From Bacillota bacterium (lineage in GTDB: Bacteria > Bacillota > Clostridia > DSM-8532): a stretch of 64,000 nt of DNA. Location: positions 248,001-312,000 of the forward strand of contig JAEYOK010000035.1 in assembly GCA_023411795.1 (NCBI GenBank), given 5' to 3'. Below are positions 38,094-47,157 of the stretch, piece by piece. Every line of letters begins with the position of its first letter. Position 1 is the first letter of the stretch. The notes beneath the pieces were generated by a model. It searched no databases. It worked only from the letters and a program-made list of their open reading frames with translations, and had not been told where the DNA came from. The translations under genes were made by a program, and so were the position numbers.

Positions 38094-39101
38094 TCACCAA
38101 CCCGTATCCTCAGATTCATGCTTGCGGCTTCTGGTCATAAGGTCATAGACAGCTTCTTTGCAATCTTTCCCCTTAAAAAGTATATTGTATGCTTCCTGTG
38201 ATATGGGCATGTTTACTTTATACTTTTCCGAAAGCTCTTTTGCTGCGCGGGTTGCAGAAATTCCTTCTACAACCATCTTAACCTCCTCTTGGGCATCATT
38301 AACCGAAAAGCCCTTGCCTATAAGATTACCTGCGCGCCAATTCCGACTATGACGGCTAGTACAGGTTACAATTAAGTCACCAATGCCTGTTAACCCTGAA
38401 AATGTTTTTGAGTTAGCCCCCATGGCTGTTCCGAGACGAGCGATTTCTGTAATTCCCCGGGTCATAAGCGCCGCTTTGCTGTTATCTCCATAGCCCAAAC
38501 CATCACAAATACCGGCGCACAAGGCAATGACATTCTTTAATGCAGCACCTATTTCGGCTCCTATAATATCGGAGCTGGTATATACACGAAAAGTCGGCGA
38601 CATGAAAGCATCCTGAACTCTCATTGCCGCTTCTTGATTTGGTGTAGCAGATACAACCGTTGTAGGAATACCCATGGCAACTTCCTCAGCGTGACTTGGA
38701 CCATACAGAGCAACAGGCTGAACGTCAGGAAGCTCCCTTAGAACAACCTCGCTAAGCCTTAAACCTGTATTCTCTTCAAGCCCTTTGGAACATATAACGA
38801 TGATATCATCTTTATTAACATATTTAGATAAAAGTTTACAGGTAGCCCTTACAGTTTGAGAGGGAACTACAAGCACTATATATTCATGATTATAAAGACA
38901 GCTTTCCAAATTGGTTGTAAACTTAATTGAATCAGGTATTGTAATTCCTGGAAGCTTTTCTTTATGTTCTCTTTCCCTATTTAGCATGTCTATTTCATTC
39001 TGAAATAAGGACCACATTCGAACATCATGGCCATTCTTAGCCAAATGTACTGATAGACTGGTACCCCAACTGCCCGCTCCGATGATTGATACTACTGACA
39101 T
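38094..39101 (-). CDS. gpsA: NAD(P)-dependent glycerol-3-phosphate dehydrogenase
   Basis: A 335-residue enzyme that reduces dihydroxyacetone phosphate to sn-glycerol 3-phosphate for phospholipid synthesis. The Rossmann GAGSWGTSLS motif is at 8-17. CSKGLE, the catalytic Lys region ALKNVIALCAGICDGLGYGDNSKAALMTRG, and the substrate loop LTGIGDLIVTCTS are intact. It lies three bases after plsY, whose acyltransferase uses its product, in the common der-plsY-gpsA operon. Confidence 0.96.
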   Translation of the reverse strand: MSVVSIIGAGSWGTSLSVHLAKNGHDVRMWSLFQNEIDMLNREREHKEKLPGITIPDSIKFTTNLESCLYNHEYIVLVVPSQTVRATCKLLSKYVNKDDIIVICSKGLEENTGLRLSEVVLRELPDVQPVALYGPSHAEEVAMGIPTTVVSATPNQEAAMRVQDAFMSPTFRVYTSSDIIGAEIGAALKNVIALCAGICDGLGYGDNSKAALMTRGITEIARLGTAMGANSKTFSGLTGIGDLIVTCTSRHSRNWRAGNLIGKGFSVNDAQEEVKMVVEGISATRAAKELSEKYKVNMPISQEAYNILFKGKDCKEAVYDLMTRSRKHESEDTGW

Positions 39102-39104
39102 TTC

Positions 39105-39740
39105 CTAAATTCTCTCCTTGCTTGTTTTAAAGCTTAACTTTTTTTCATTTCCCGCGATTAATCTTTCTATATTGGCACGATGTCTCCAAATAATTAAAGT
39201 TACCAATGCTATACCGATTAAAACCATGGGCAAAGGCTCATTAAGTATGAGTGCAGCTATGGGAAATATTATGGCACATACCATAGAACCTAAAGAAACA
39301 TATTTTGTGATGGCAACTATAATTATAAATCCTACAAGACATGCAAGGGCGGCCAAGGGTGATAACATTAGTGCAACCGCAAAGGAAGTCATAACTCCTT
39401 TTCCACCTTTAAAGCCGAAGTATACAGGCCAGTTATGCCCTACTACCGCAAAGAAACCCGCCATATACTGACCTAAGTATACCCCGTCTCCAGGGTTTAA
39501 TTCGCCAAATACATAGCGTCCGACTAAACAAGCCAGGACTCCTTTAAGAAAATCCCCTATAACAACCAAAATAGCAGCACCCTTTCCCAATGTTCTCAGG
39601 GTGTTGGTTGCACCTGCGTTACCACTTCCGTGTTCTCGTATATCAACCTTGTGCAGAAGCTTTCCAACAAGAATGGATGTGTTTACACTGCCGAAAAGAT
39701 ATCCTATAATCGATGAAAAAAGTATAACAATCACTATCAT
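39105..39740 (-). CDS. plsY: Acyl-phosphate:glycerol-3-phosphate acyltransferase
   Basis: A 211-residue integral membrane enzyme with about five to seven helices. It acylates glycerol 3-phosphate from acyl phosphate, the first step of phospholipid synthesis. The three motifs are visible: GSVNTSILVGKLLHKVDIREHGSGNAGATN (SGNxGATN, substrate), GHNWPVYFGFKGGKGV (phosphate loop), and the late NIERLIAGNE. It sits between der and gpsA with three-base gaps on both sides. Confidence 0.96.
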   Translation of the reverse strand: MIVIVILFSSIIGYLFGSVNTSILVGKLLHKVDIREHGSGNAGATNTLRTLGKGAAILVVIGDFLKGVLACLVGRYVFGELNPGDGVYLGQYMAGFFAVVGHNWPVYFGFKGGKGVMTSFAVALMLSPLAALACLVGFIIIVAITKYVSLGSMVCAIIFPIAALILNEPLPMVLIGIALVTLIIWRHRANIERLIAGNEKKLSFKTSKERI

Positions 39741-39743
39741 AGT

Positions 39744-41069
39744 CTACTTTTTATCTCCCTTTTCCTTTATAGTAAAGCGTATCGGCGTACCTTCAAAACC
39801 AAAGTTGCTTCGTAAGGTATTCTTAATATATCTTTCATAAGAATAATGCATAAGCTCTGCGTCATTGACGAAAACCACAAAACTTGGTGGCTTAACACCT
39901 GTTTGAGTCATATAGTATATCTTAAGCCGTTTTCCCTTATCGGAAGGAGGTTGTACCATGGCCACCGCATCATTCAATACATCGTTAAGAACGCCCGTCT
40001 GTACCCTAAATGAAGCCTGGTTATTAACATAGTCAATCAATTCAAACAAGCGCTCGACTCTCTGGCCTGTTTTAGCTGAAATAAATACAATGGGTGCATA
40101 ATTCATGAACTCCAAATTCTTTTGGACATTCTTGCGATACTCTTCCATAGTCCCGGTCTCTTTTTCAATTAAATCCCATTTATTAATGGCTATAATAGAA
40201 GCCTTTCCTTGTTCGTGGGCATAACCTGCGATTTTGGTGTCTTGTTCGGTGACACCGTCATTGGCATCGATCATGATTACACAAACATCGGCGCGGTCAA
40301 CTGCCGCCCAAGACCTTATTATACTGTATTTTTCTATATCCTCGTCTATCTTGCTTTTGCGCCTGATTCCGGCTGTATCAATAAACATGTAGCGCTTGCC
40401 GTCAACTTCATAAAAAGTATCTATCGCATCTCTGGTTGTACCCGGTATATCACTTACAATAACACGGTCTTCCCCAAGTATCTTGTTTATAATAGATGAT
40501 TTTCCGGCATTGGGCTTTCCTATTACCGCAACCTTTATATAATCATCCTCATCACCTTCCAGGGTTTGAGTAGGAAAATTATCGTATATTGCGTCAAGTA
40601 AATCACCCATTCCCAGACCGTGGATTGATGAAACAGGATATATTTCCCCCATACCTAAATTATAGAACTCATAAGCTTCGGGAGGTGGATTGCCAATACT
40701 ATCAGCTTTATTTACAGCTACAACAACAGGCTTTGTAGATTTTCTGAGCATAACAGCCACATCCTCGTCTGCCGCTGTCAGACCGGTTCTAACATCCACC
40801 AGCAAGACAATGACATCGGCAGTATCAATAGCAATTTGAGCCTGCCTGACCATCTGCTGCTTAATATAATCTTCGGAGTAGGCCTCAATTCCCCCTGTAT
40901 CAATAAGGGTAAATTTTGTCCCCCTCCATTCACTTTCTGCGTAAATTCTGTCACGAGTAACACCGGGTGTATCCTCTATTATCGATATTCGCCTTCCGGC
41001 AAGGTAATTAAAAAAAGTGGACTTGCCCACATTAGGTCTTCCAACTATTGCAACTACAGGCTTTGACAC
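39744..41069 (-). CDS. der: Ribosome biogenesis GTPase Der (EngA)
   Basis: A 441-residue protein with two tandem GTPase domains and a C-terminal KH-like domain, required for 50S assembly. Domain 1: GRPNVGKSTFF, DTGGIE, NKAD. Domain 2: GKPNAGKSSII, DTAGIRRKSKI, NKWDL, SAKTGQR. The KH-like end has VKPPSFVVFVNDAELMHYSYERYIKNTLR. A GTG at 41069 is the start: GGGGGT lies about six bases upstream and homologues begin there. The longer frame adds 11 residues. Confidence 0.95.
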   Translation of the reverse strand: MSKPVVAIVGRPNVGKSTFFNYLAGRRISIIEDTPGVTRDRIYAESEWRGTKFTLIDTGGIEAYSEDYIKQQMVRQAQIAIDTADVIVLLVDVRTGLTAADEDVAVMLRKSTKPVVVAVNKADSIGNPPPEAYEFYNLGMGEIYPVSSIHGLGMGDLLDAIYDNFPTQTLEGDEDDYIKVAVIGKPNAGKSSIINKILGEDRVIVSDIPGTTRDAIDTFYEVDGKRYMFIDTAGIRRKSKIDEDIEKYSIIRSWAAVDRADVCVIMIDANDGVTEQDTKIAGYAHEQGKASIIAINKWDLIEKETGTMEEYRKNVQKNLEFMNYAPIVFISAKTGQRVERLFELIDYVNNQASFRVQTGVLNDVLNDAVAMVQPPSDKGKRLKIYYMTQTGVKPPSFVVFVNDAELMHYSYERYIKNTLRSNFGFEGTPIRFTIKEKGDKK

Positions 41070-41151
41070 GCTTTTACCCCCATTTTCTTTCAATATAAAC
41101 ATTGTACCCGCTTTTTGTTAATATATCAATGATAAACCCTATTCACCCCCC

Positions 41152-41206
41152 TTGTACTTAATCATATCTTGTGATATCATTATCTTATTGTGAACGCGGT
41201 TTCACA
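41152..41206 (+). promoter_or_regulatory. Promoter and operator-like palindrome before the GH94 gene
   Basis: -35 TTGTAC (41152-41157) and -10 TATCAT (41175-41180) are 17 bases apart. Directly downstream, TGTGAA-CGCGGT-TTCACA (41189-41206) is an imperfect palindrome with six-base arms and a central CG, the form of LacI-family operators. It would cover the transcription start. Confidence 0.55.
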
Positions 41207-41247
41207 GGCATGTACTAAGCATTTCAGATTATTCGGGGGTAGAGGAT

Positions 41248-44217
41248 ATGATAGAGTTATCTGCTAGAAAGCTTAATGTTACTGCTATTGATATTTCAAA
41301 AAAAACATTTGGAGAAAACTTTGATATTACGACTGGTAATGCTTGTTTTTTGGACACCTCCTTTACTAATACTCTGGCTGTTACAGGTTTGCATTTCAAA
41401 ACTCCTATCGCTATTGAGCTTCTTAAAAATAAAAAAATATTTGAATTTATATCATCTAATACACAGGAAGGACAATCCCTGCTATTTCAATATGACAATA
41501 TAAATCAGAGAATAACAGTTCTGTCGGCTAATGAAATCGGTATTAACAGGCTTGAAACATCCGATGAACTGAACCTGGAAGTTGGCAATATCCTACATAA
41601 TGCTTCTCAATGGGCAGGCAGTATTAACGATAAAGGTGAACATGAGATAGAGCTTCGCACCCCTTCACCCGGCCCTCATTTTAACGTAAATCTTCTCCTT
41701 GGGAACCGTATAGGGCTTCCTCATGCTCTTCAAACAACTCCAAAGAGTGTGGTTGACAGAATTGGTGGAGGTAGTTTTCGCTCTCACGCCGACACTCAGG
41801 TTTTGGCTACCCGTTGGGATATGCGTCCAGAAGAAAATGGTTTTCCCGCCAACCGTCAGTTCTATATTGTAGAGAATAACTCAAAAATATTTTATTCGGC
41901 AGATCCGGGACAGAGCAATATTATATCGGCTAAATGCATTCATGGCAGGAATCACACTAGGATTATTTATAAAACAAAATGCGGTCTTACAATTAATCGT
42001 CTTATTTTTATCCTACCCCAGTATAATGGACTTCCGTTAGCTACAGAAGTGCAAAGAATCGAGATAATTAATAATTCTGACAGAGAACGAAATCTCAGAA
42101 TAATCTACACCGGAATGTTTGGAAACGCACAGCCTATGGGGCAATGGGAGGATGTTATATATACCAATGTAATTATGCAGTCGCGGATTCTGAAGGAAAG
42201 CGATGGCTCCATTCTAGCTGTCGGGCCTGATTACTATCCCTCTTACACAAAGGGTAACCAGCGTTTCCATAGTCTTTTAGTACGTACGGGAGATAAAGTA
42301 ACTTTCCCGAAAGAGTTTTGCATGGACTACAATGAATTTGTCGGAACTGGAAGTCTTCAGGAGCCACAGAGTTTGTATAAATTATCCAATAACTTTTCTC
42401 GTAAGGGTCCCGGTTTTTTTGCCATAGCCGCCGATATTAAGATATCCCCCGCAAGTAATTGCTTTATTGACAATTTTACCGGGTTGGTGTCAGAAAAGAC
42501 AAACCCCTCCTACAGTCCGGAAGAAAGCTATGTTTCAGAGATTACGGCTCTTATCAATAAGTTCAGTGTAGCCGGAGCAGTAGAAGAAGCCTTCTTAAAT
42601 AACATGGTCTTTCTTGATCAATATTCAAGCTTTCTTCAGAGTAAATCATCTGATGCTAAATTTAATACATACTTTAATAATAATCTCCCTTTTCAAATTC
42701 TGTATCAAACCTTTGTATCCCGCTCCTTTGCTCAGACTCAAAAAGGATACAGAGAGCTTGGATTCCGGGAAATACAGGATATATATGCTTCAATGTACTA
42801 TTTTTCAGCTATGGGTATGTCGGATTTTGTTAAGAAGCTAATAATAGAATGGTGTAGCATGGTATTCGAGTTTGGATATGCCTATCATAACTTCTTCTGG
42901 ATAGGTAAAGAACCCGGAAAATGGTCTGATGACGCACTATGGCTTATACAAGCAGTTTATCGCTATATTAATCTTACCGGCGATATTGATTTTCTAAATG
43001 AAGATGTTTCTGTTGCCGGAACTCAAGATCAAAAAAGACCTGTCTATGAAACACTAAAATCAATTATTCGTTATTCCGCTCAAATATCAATTGGGAAACA
43101 TGGACTGCCACTGATTGATAGCGCAGATTGGAACGATTGCTTAAAGGTGGATGATGATTTTATTGATGGACCCACCAAAGAAGCACTCTACAAAAAGCAG
43201 CTTACAGATAGTGGTAAAGTCGACCAGCCCCTTGAGAGCGATTATTCAGAAAGCGTCATGAACGCCTTCCTACTTAAGATCGCTATCGATGAAACCATCT
43301 CTCTTGCTGAGAAAATTAAAGATGAAAAATATATTAATGAGCTTAACATTATTAAAGAAAAGCTTAATGACAATATTAATAAACATGCCTGGAAGGAGGA
43401 TTACTTCGCCAGAGTTCTTATCAATAGATACAAGGATGGCCGCTACGCATACTTAGGCGCTAAAGGGGACGGTTTTTCCACCGACCCTGAAATAGATGGA
43501 GTATTCTTTCTTAATTCATTTAGCTGGTCATTACTTTCAGGTGCCGTCACTGATGAACAGATTGAAAAAATGCTTGGTGTAATAAACCGTACCCTTAAAA
43601 CCCCCTATGGCTTCAAGTTAGTATCTCCCTCCGACTTGGGTCCCATAACAAAAATAAGTGCCACCGACCATTACTTCCCCGGTGACAGAGAAAACGGTGC
43701 CGTTTTCAAGCATGCCTGTATGATGGCTACATCTGCCATGTTCAAAGCTGCTAAAACTGTAAAGGATACCAATCTTGCAAAACAGCTTTGCGATACCGCA
43801 TACTGGATGCTGGATATAGTTATGCCTTACAGAACCATGGATAACCCTTATGAGATCTGCGGTAACCCGAGATTCTGCACCCAATATAACAACAGTGAGA
43901 CAGGAGAAAATATAGGGCCTTTGCTATCCGGTACCGCTACCTGGCTTATGCTTTCTCTTATGAGTGCTTTTGGTATTGAGTATTCCAGAGAAGGAATCCT
44001 TTTAGATCCGATTATGAGATCTTCTGAGACAGAGTTTAGCTACATAATTAATACAGGAAAAGCACGTTATATTGTAAATATTAAAAAAGACAGTAATTTC
44101 CGCCGCCTGATTGATGGTAAAGGGGACATAATCCTTGACGGTGTTGCACTTAAGTCTAATTTGATTCCTATATTAGAGGATGGAAAAGACCACAGCATTG
44201 AGGTTAGGTTTAATTAA
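41248..44217 (+). CDS. GH94-family glycoside phosphorylase
   Basis: A 989-residue cytoplasmic enzyme related to cellobiose, cellodextrin and 1,2-beta-oligoglucan phosphorylases (GH94, formerly glycosyltransferase 36). The N-terminal beta-sandwich (to about 500) includes WEDVIYTNV and RFHSLLVRTGD. The alpha/alpha-barrel carries the acid catalyst in DSADWNDCL (about residue 630). Phosphate and sugar site motifs PGDRENGAVFKHACMM (about 812) and LSGTATWLML (about 895) follow. It would split a beta-glucoside with phosphate, saving ATP. It is longer than cellobiose phosphorylase (about 810), so another substrate is likely. It has its own promoter and terminator. Confidence 0.85.
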   Translation: MIELSARKLNVTAIDISKKTFGENFDITTGNACFLDTSFTNTLAVTGLHFKTPIAIELLKNKKIFEFISSNTQEGQSLLFQYDNINQRITVLSANEIGINRLETSDELNLEVGNILHNASQWAGSINDKGEHEIELRTPSPGPHFNVNLLLGNRIGLPHALQTTPKSVVDRIGGGSFRSHADTQVLATRWDMRPEENGFPANRQFYIVENNSKIFYSADPGQSNIISAKCIHGRNHTRIIYKTKCGLTINRLIFILPQYNGLPLATEVQRIEIINNSDRERNLRIIYTGMFGNAQPMGQWEDVIYTNVIMQSRILKESDGSILAVGPDYYPSYTKGNQRFHSLLVRTGDKVTFPKEFCMDYNEFVGTGSLQEPQSLYKLSNNFSRKGPGFFAIAADIKISPASNCFIDNFTGLVSEKTNPSYSPEESYVSEITALINKFSVAGAVEEAFLNNMVFLDQYSSFLQSKSSDAKFNTYFNNNLPFQILYQTFVSRSFAQTQKGYRELGFREIQDIYASMYYFSAMGMSDFVKKLIIEWCSMVFEFGYAYHNFFWIGKEPGKWSDDALWLIQAVYRYINLTGDIDFLNEDVSVAGTQDQKRPVYETLKSIIRYSAQISIGKHGLPLIDSADWNDCLKVDDDFIDGPTKEALYKKQLTDSGKVDQPLESDYSESVMNAFLLKIAIDETISLAEKIKDEKYINELNIIKEKLNDNINKHAWKEDYFARVLINRYKDGRYAYLGAKGDGFSTDPEIDGVFFLNSFSWSLLSGAVTDEQIEKMLGVINRTLKTPYGFKLVSPSDLGPITKISATDHYFPGDRENGAVFKHACMMATSAMFKAAKTVKDTNLAKQLCDTAYWMLDIVMPYRTMDNPYEICGNPRFCTQYNNSETGENIGPLLSGTATWLMLSLMSAFGIEYSREGILLDPIMRSSETEFSYIINTGKARYIVNIKKDSNFRRLIDGKGDIILDGVALKSNLIPILEDGKDHSIEVRFN

Positions 44218-44229
44218 GAAACATCATTT

Positions 44230-44263
44230 AAGCCTATCATAGGATTTCCTGTGATAGGCTTTT
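44230..44263 (+). terminator. Terminator after the GH94 gene
   Basis: Ten-base arms AAGCCTATCA and TGATAGGCTT, followed by TT-rich sequence, 13 bases after the stop codon. Confidence 0.85.
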
Positions 44264-44296
44264 CATATTTTATCAGTTCGTATATATAATATAACT

Positions 44297-44848
44297 ATGA
44301 AGCTTTACCCCTTGGATGGTATTATTATGGATTTGCCTCTTTATGAAAGCACTCCTTTTCACTCAGAAGAAAATAACCCCGAAAGCATAGAATCGATCAA
44401 TGATAAGAAAAACCGAATTGAATTAATACGCGTACTAAATAATGTTAACTACTTTTTTGATTCTGAGGGTACCAACCCTAATCAGACTTCCATTGTGCTG
44501 GGCACCTTTAATAAAAGAATAATCTTAATTGCGGGGGGTTATGATGATAATGCTTCCTACGATTCAATGGGTGAAGCATTAGTTGAGAAAGTGAAACACC
44601 TTATTTTGTTCGGTCAAACAACAGCAATGATAGAGATGAGTCTTATGCGCAGGTTAGTTGGGAAAAATCAGGGTATTGACATACGCGTAACTCATTGCTC
44701 CACTTTGAAACAGGCTGTGGATTGTGCCTCACTTTCTTCCAAATCCGATGATATAGTCCTTTTATCTCCTGCAGGATCCTGTATTGACATATACAGCAGT
44801 ATTGAAGAACTGTGTGAAGTATATAAACAATATGTAGCTGCACTTTAG
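44297..44848 (+). CDS. Stand-alone MurD C-terminal-domain protein
   Basis: A 183-residue protein whose residues from about 40 on match only the C-terminal domain of MurD (UDP-MurNAc-L-Ala:D-Glu ligase). Shared features are FDSEGTNPNQT (MurD has NDSKATN), ILIAGGYD, VKHLILFGQT, LKQAVDCA and IVLLSPAGS-ID. The UDP-binding Rossmann domain and the ATP-binding GKT domain are missing, and the conserved Lys of NDSK is Glu here. It cannot be a ligase alone. The first 40 residues are polar and unrelated. A TATAAT lies seven bases before this ATG, so the in-frame ATG at 44327 is a possible real start. Confidence 0.72.
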   Translation: MKLYPLDGIIMDLPLYESTPFHSEENNPESIESINDKKNRIELIRVLNNVNYFFDSEGTNPNQTSIVLGTFNKRIILIAGGYDDNASYDSMGEALVEKVKHLILFGQTTAMIEMSLMRRLVGKNQGIDIRVTHCSTLKQAVDCASLSSKSDDIVLLSPAGSCIDIYSSIEELCEVYKQYVAAL

Positions 44849-44876
44849 TAAAATAATGTATAATTAAAAATATAAA

Positions 44877-44912
44877 AAGCGACCTTGAACTTTTTATCAT
44901 CAAAGGCCGCTT
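44877..44912 (-). terminator. Terminator after cysK
   Basis: On the minus strand, AAGCGGCCTT pairs with AAGGTCGCTT (one G-T pair) and a T-rich tail follows, about 37 bases past the cysK stop. Confidence 0.8.
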
Positions 44913-44949
44913 CACCGATAATTTGATACGCTTACGCGATAGCATCTGA

Positions 44950-45882
44950 TTAATCTTCTGAGAATAATACTGTGGAAAGATAACGCTCTCCGGTATCGGG
45001 TAGGATAACTACGATTTTTTTACCCTTATTCTCAGGTCTCTTCGCTAGTTCAGTAGCCGCATGCAGCGCGGCACCACTTGATATGCCGACCAACAGACCC
45101 TCAGTTTTAGCAACCTTTCTTGATGCAGCAAAGGCTTCTTCATTTTTCACCTTAATAATTTCATCAAAAACCCCTGTGTTAAGTACCTTTGGAACAAAAC
45201 CGGCACCTATCCCCTGTATTTTGTGGGGACCTTTTGTTCCGCCTGATAATACGGGAGAGTCAAAAGGCTCTACAGCAACCACCTTAACAGAAGGCTTCCT
45301 GGATTTTAGAACCTCGCCTACACCGGTAACAGTGCCTCCGGTTCCGACTCCTGAGACGAAAATATCAACCTCCCCGTCGGTATCTCGCCAAATCTCTTCA
45401 GCCGTAGTCTTCCTATGAATTTCAGGGTTTGAAGGGTTCTCAAATTGCTGGGGAATAAAGGAATTCGGTATCTCCTTGGAAAGCTCTATCGCTTTATTAA
45501 TTGCTCCGGCCATACCCTCTGCGCCCGGAGTTAATACTAATTCGGCACCTAAAGCTTTCATAAGGTTTCTTCTTTCTATGCTAAATGTATCTGGGAGAGT
45601 TATAATAAGTCTATACCCTCTTGCCGCTGCGACAAAGGACAGCGCAATGCCTGTGTTTCCGCTTGTAGGCTCAATTATTACAGTATCTTTGTTTATTAAT
45701 CCATTATCTTCGGCATCCTTAATCATGGCATATCCAATTCTGTCCTTAACGCTTCCCGCAGGATTAAAATATTCCAGCTTTCCTATGACTGTGGCTTGCA
45801 AATCCTCAGATTTATTGTAGTTCGAAAGTTCCAATAAAGGAGTATTCCCTATGAGATCGGTGAGACTTTTAGCAACTTTCAT
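44950..45882 (-). CDS. cysK: Cysteine synthase A (O-acetylserine sulfhydrylase)
   Basis: A 310-residue PLP enzyme that makes cysteine from O-acetylserine and sulfide. The PLP lysine is in NPAGSVKDRIG (about 46). The substrate loop is PTSGNTGIAL, and the phosphate cup is GVGTGGTVTGVGE. ISSGAALHAA near the C-terminus contains the Ser that binds the PLP ring nitrogen. It is the last gene of a minus-strand group with mnmA and a Rrf2 regulator, but has its own strong promoter. In Bacillus and Staphylococcus CysK also binds the regulator CymR as co-repressor, which may hold here. Confidence 0.95.
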   Translation of the reverse strand: MKVAKSLTDLIGNTPLLELSNYNKSEDLQATVIGKLEYFNPAGSVKDRIGYAMIKDAEDNGLINKDTVIIEPTSGNTGIALSFVAAARGYRLIITLPDTFSIERRNLMKALGAELVLTPGAEGMAGAINKAIELSKEIPNSFIPQQFENPSNPEIHRKTTAEEIWRDTDGEVDIFVSGVGTGGTVTGVGEVLKSRKPSVKVVAVEPFDSPVLSGGTKGPHKIQGIGAGFVPKVLNTGVFDEIIKVKNEEAFAASRKVAKTEGLLVGISSGAALHAATELAKRPENKGKKIVVILPDTGERYLSTVLFSED

Positions 45883-45933
45883 AAATAACCTCCACTACAT
45901 CGCGTAGTATTCTTATATGTATTATATGTTTTA

Positions 45934-45992
45934 ATGATAATACTATTTTACTTCTCTGTCAAGAAATATTTTTAACTATTCCTATATGTTTC
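45934..45992 (-). promoter_or_regulatory. Promoter of cysK with upstream CymR-like box
   Basis: On the minus strand, a perfect -35 TTGACA (45957-45962) and -10 TATCAT (45934-45939) are 17 bases apart. Fourteen bases upstream of -35 lies AACATATAGGAATA (within 45977-45992), nearly the same as the box in the regulator's own promoter. Confidence 0.65.
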
Positions 45993-46016
45993 ATATGTTT
46001 TATTTGATTTGCTTAT

Positions 46017-47114
46017 TTAAAATGTTTCGGTAATTATGCCACCACCAACAACAAAGTCCTCCTCATAAAGGACCACTGATTGCCCGGGTGCTACAAAAGG
46101 TTGGCTGGTATCGAAAACTACCTTGGCTTTATCATCATCAAGGGCGATAAGCCTTACCGGAAACTCCTGCTGCGAGTATCTGGTTCTGGCAAGAGCTCTT
46201 ATTTCCTTAGTAGGTTTATCATATAGGATATAGTTCATATCCCGTGCAATTAAGCCTGTCACCATAGCCTCTTCCCTTGTTCCTAATGTAACGGTATTTT
46301 CTTTACTGTTCTTGCTTATCACATATTTAGGTTCAGGAAAACTCATGCCAAGGCCTTTTCTTTGCCCTATAGTATAGTTGACCATTCCCTTGTTTATGCC
46401 TAACTTTCTGCCGTCCTTAGTGACGAAAGTACCTTTGGGTATATCAATTCCTTTATAATCTTGAATAAAATCTATATAGTTACCATTCCGAACAAAGCAA
46501 ATGTCCTGACTGTCAGGCTTTCTTGCGTTGACTAAACCCTTGCTCTCAGCAACAGCCCTGATCTCTGTTTTTTTATATTCACCTAATGGCAGAAGAAGCC
46601 TTTTCAGCTGATTTTGGTTTAGCATATAAAGAACATAGCTTTGATCCTTGGATAAATCCAGAGCCTTTCTTAAATTATACCTACCGGTTTCTTCATTGTA
46701 TGTTACTCTAGCGTAATGCCCTGTGGCTATATAATCCATATCCAGCGCAATTGCCTTATCAAGCATAGCTTGAAATTTGACAAACTTATTACAAGCAATA
46801 CATGGATTGGGAGTCTCCCCTGCTAGGTAAGAATCAACGAAATAATTGACTACCTTTTCTTCAAAAAGCTGCTTCATATTAAGGACATAAAAAGGTATGC
46901 CCAGCTTAAAGGCCGAAGCCCTCGCATCCTCAACATCCTCGAGAGAACAGCATGTTCTGGTTCTTACTCCTTCACATACATCCGGGGCATCCCACAGCTT
47001 CAAAGTTGCTCCGTAGACATCATAACCCTCATCTAAAAGCAACGCGGCAGCTGTACTGGAATCTACACCACCGCTCATTCCTACCATAACTTTTTTCTTA
47101 TTTATTTCATTCAT
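46017..47114 (-). CDS. mnmA: tRNA-specific 2-thiouridylase MnmA
   Basis: A 365-residue enzyme that puts sulfur on U34 of tRNA-Lys, -Glu and -Gln. The PP-loop GMSGGVDSSTAA (12-23) binds ATP. The catalytic cysteine pair lies in NPCIACNKFVKF (about 103) and PDSQDICFV (about 204). GHYARV and the C-terminal beta-barrel (ARTRYSQQEFPVRL) are intact. It needs sulfur from a cysteine desulfurase; no nifS/iscS gene is next to it here, though one often sits between the Rrf2 regulator and mnmA in clostridia. It follows the Rrf2 gene by 43 bases. Confidence 0.95.
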   Translation of the reverse strand: MNEINKKKVMVGMSGGVDSSTAAALLLDEGYDVYGATLKLWDAPDVCEGVRTRTCCSLEDVEDARASAFKLGIPFYVLNMKQLFEEKVVNYFVDSYLAGETPNPCIACNKFVKFQAMLDKAIALDMDYIATGHYARVTYNEETGRYNLRKALDLSKDQSYVLYMLNQNQLKRLLLPLGEYKKTEIRAVAESKGLVNARKPDSQDICFVRNGNYIDFIQDYKGIDIPKGTFVTKDGRKLGINKGMVNYTIGQRKGLGMSFPEPKYVISKNSKENTVTLGTREEAMVTGLIARDMNYILYDKPTKEIRALARTRYSQQEFPVRLIALDDDKAKVVFDTSQPFVAPGQSVVLYEEDFVVGGGIITETF

Positions 47115-47157
47115 CTATTTTATATCCTCAGTTCTAGTCAAGTCATCTAATCTTTAA

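Noticed and set aside
41189..41206. Catabolite-response (cre) site before the GH94 gene
   Set aside because: The palindrome lacks the TGNAANCGN spacing of the cre consensus; kept only as a LacI-family-like operator.
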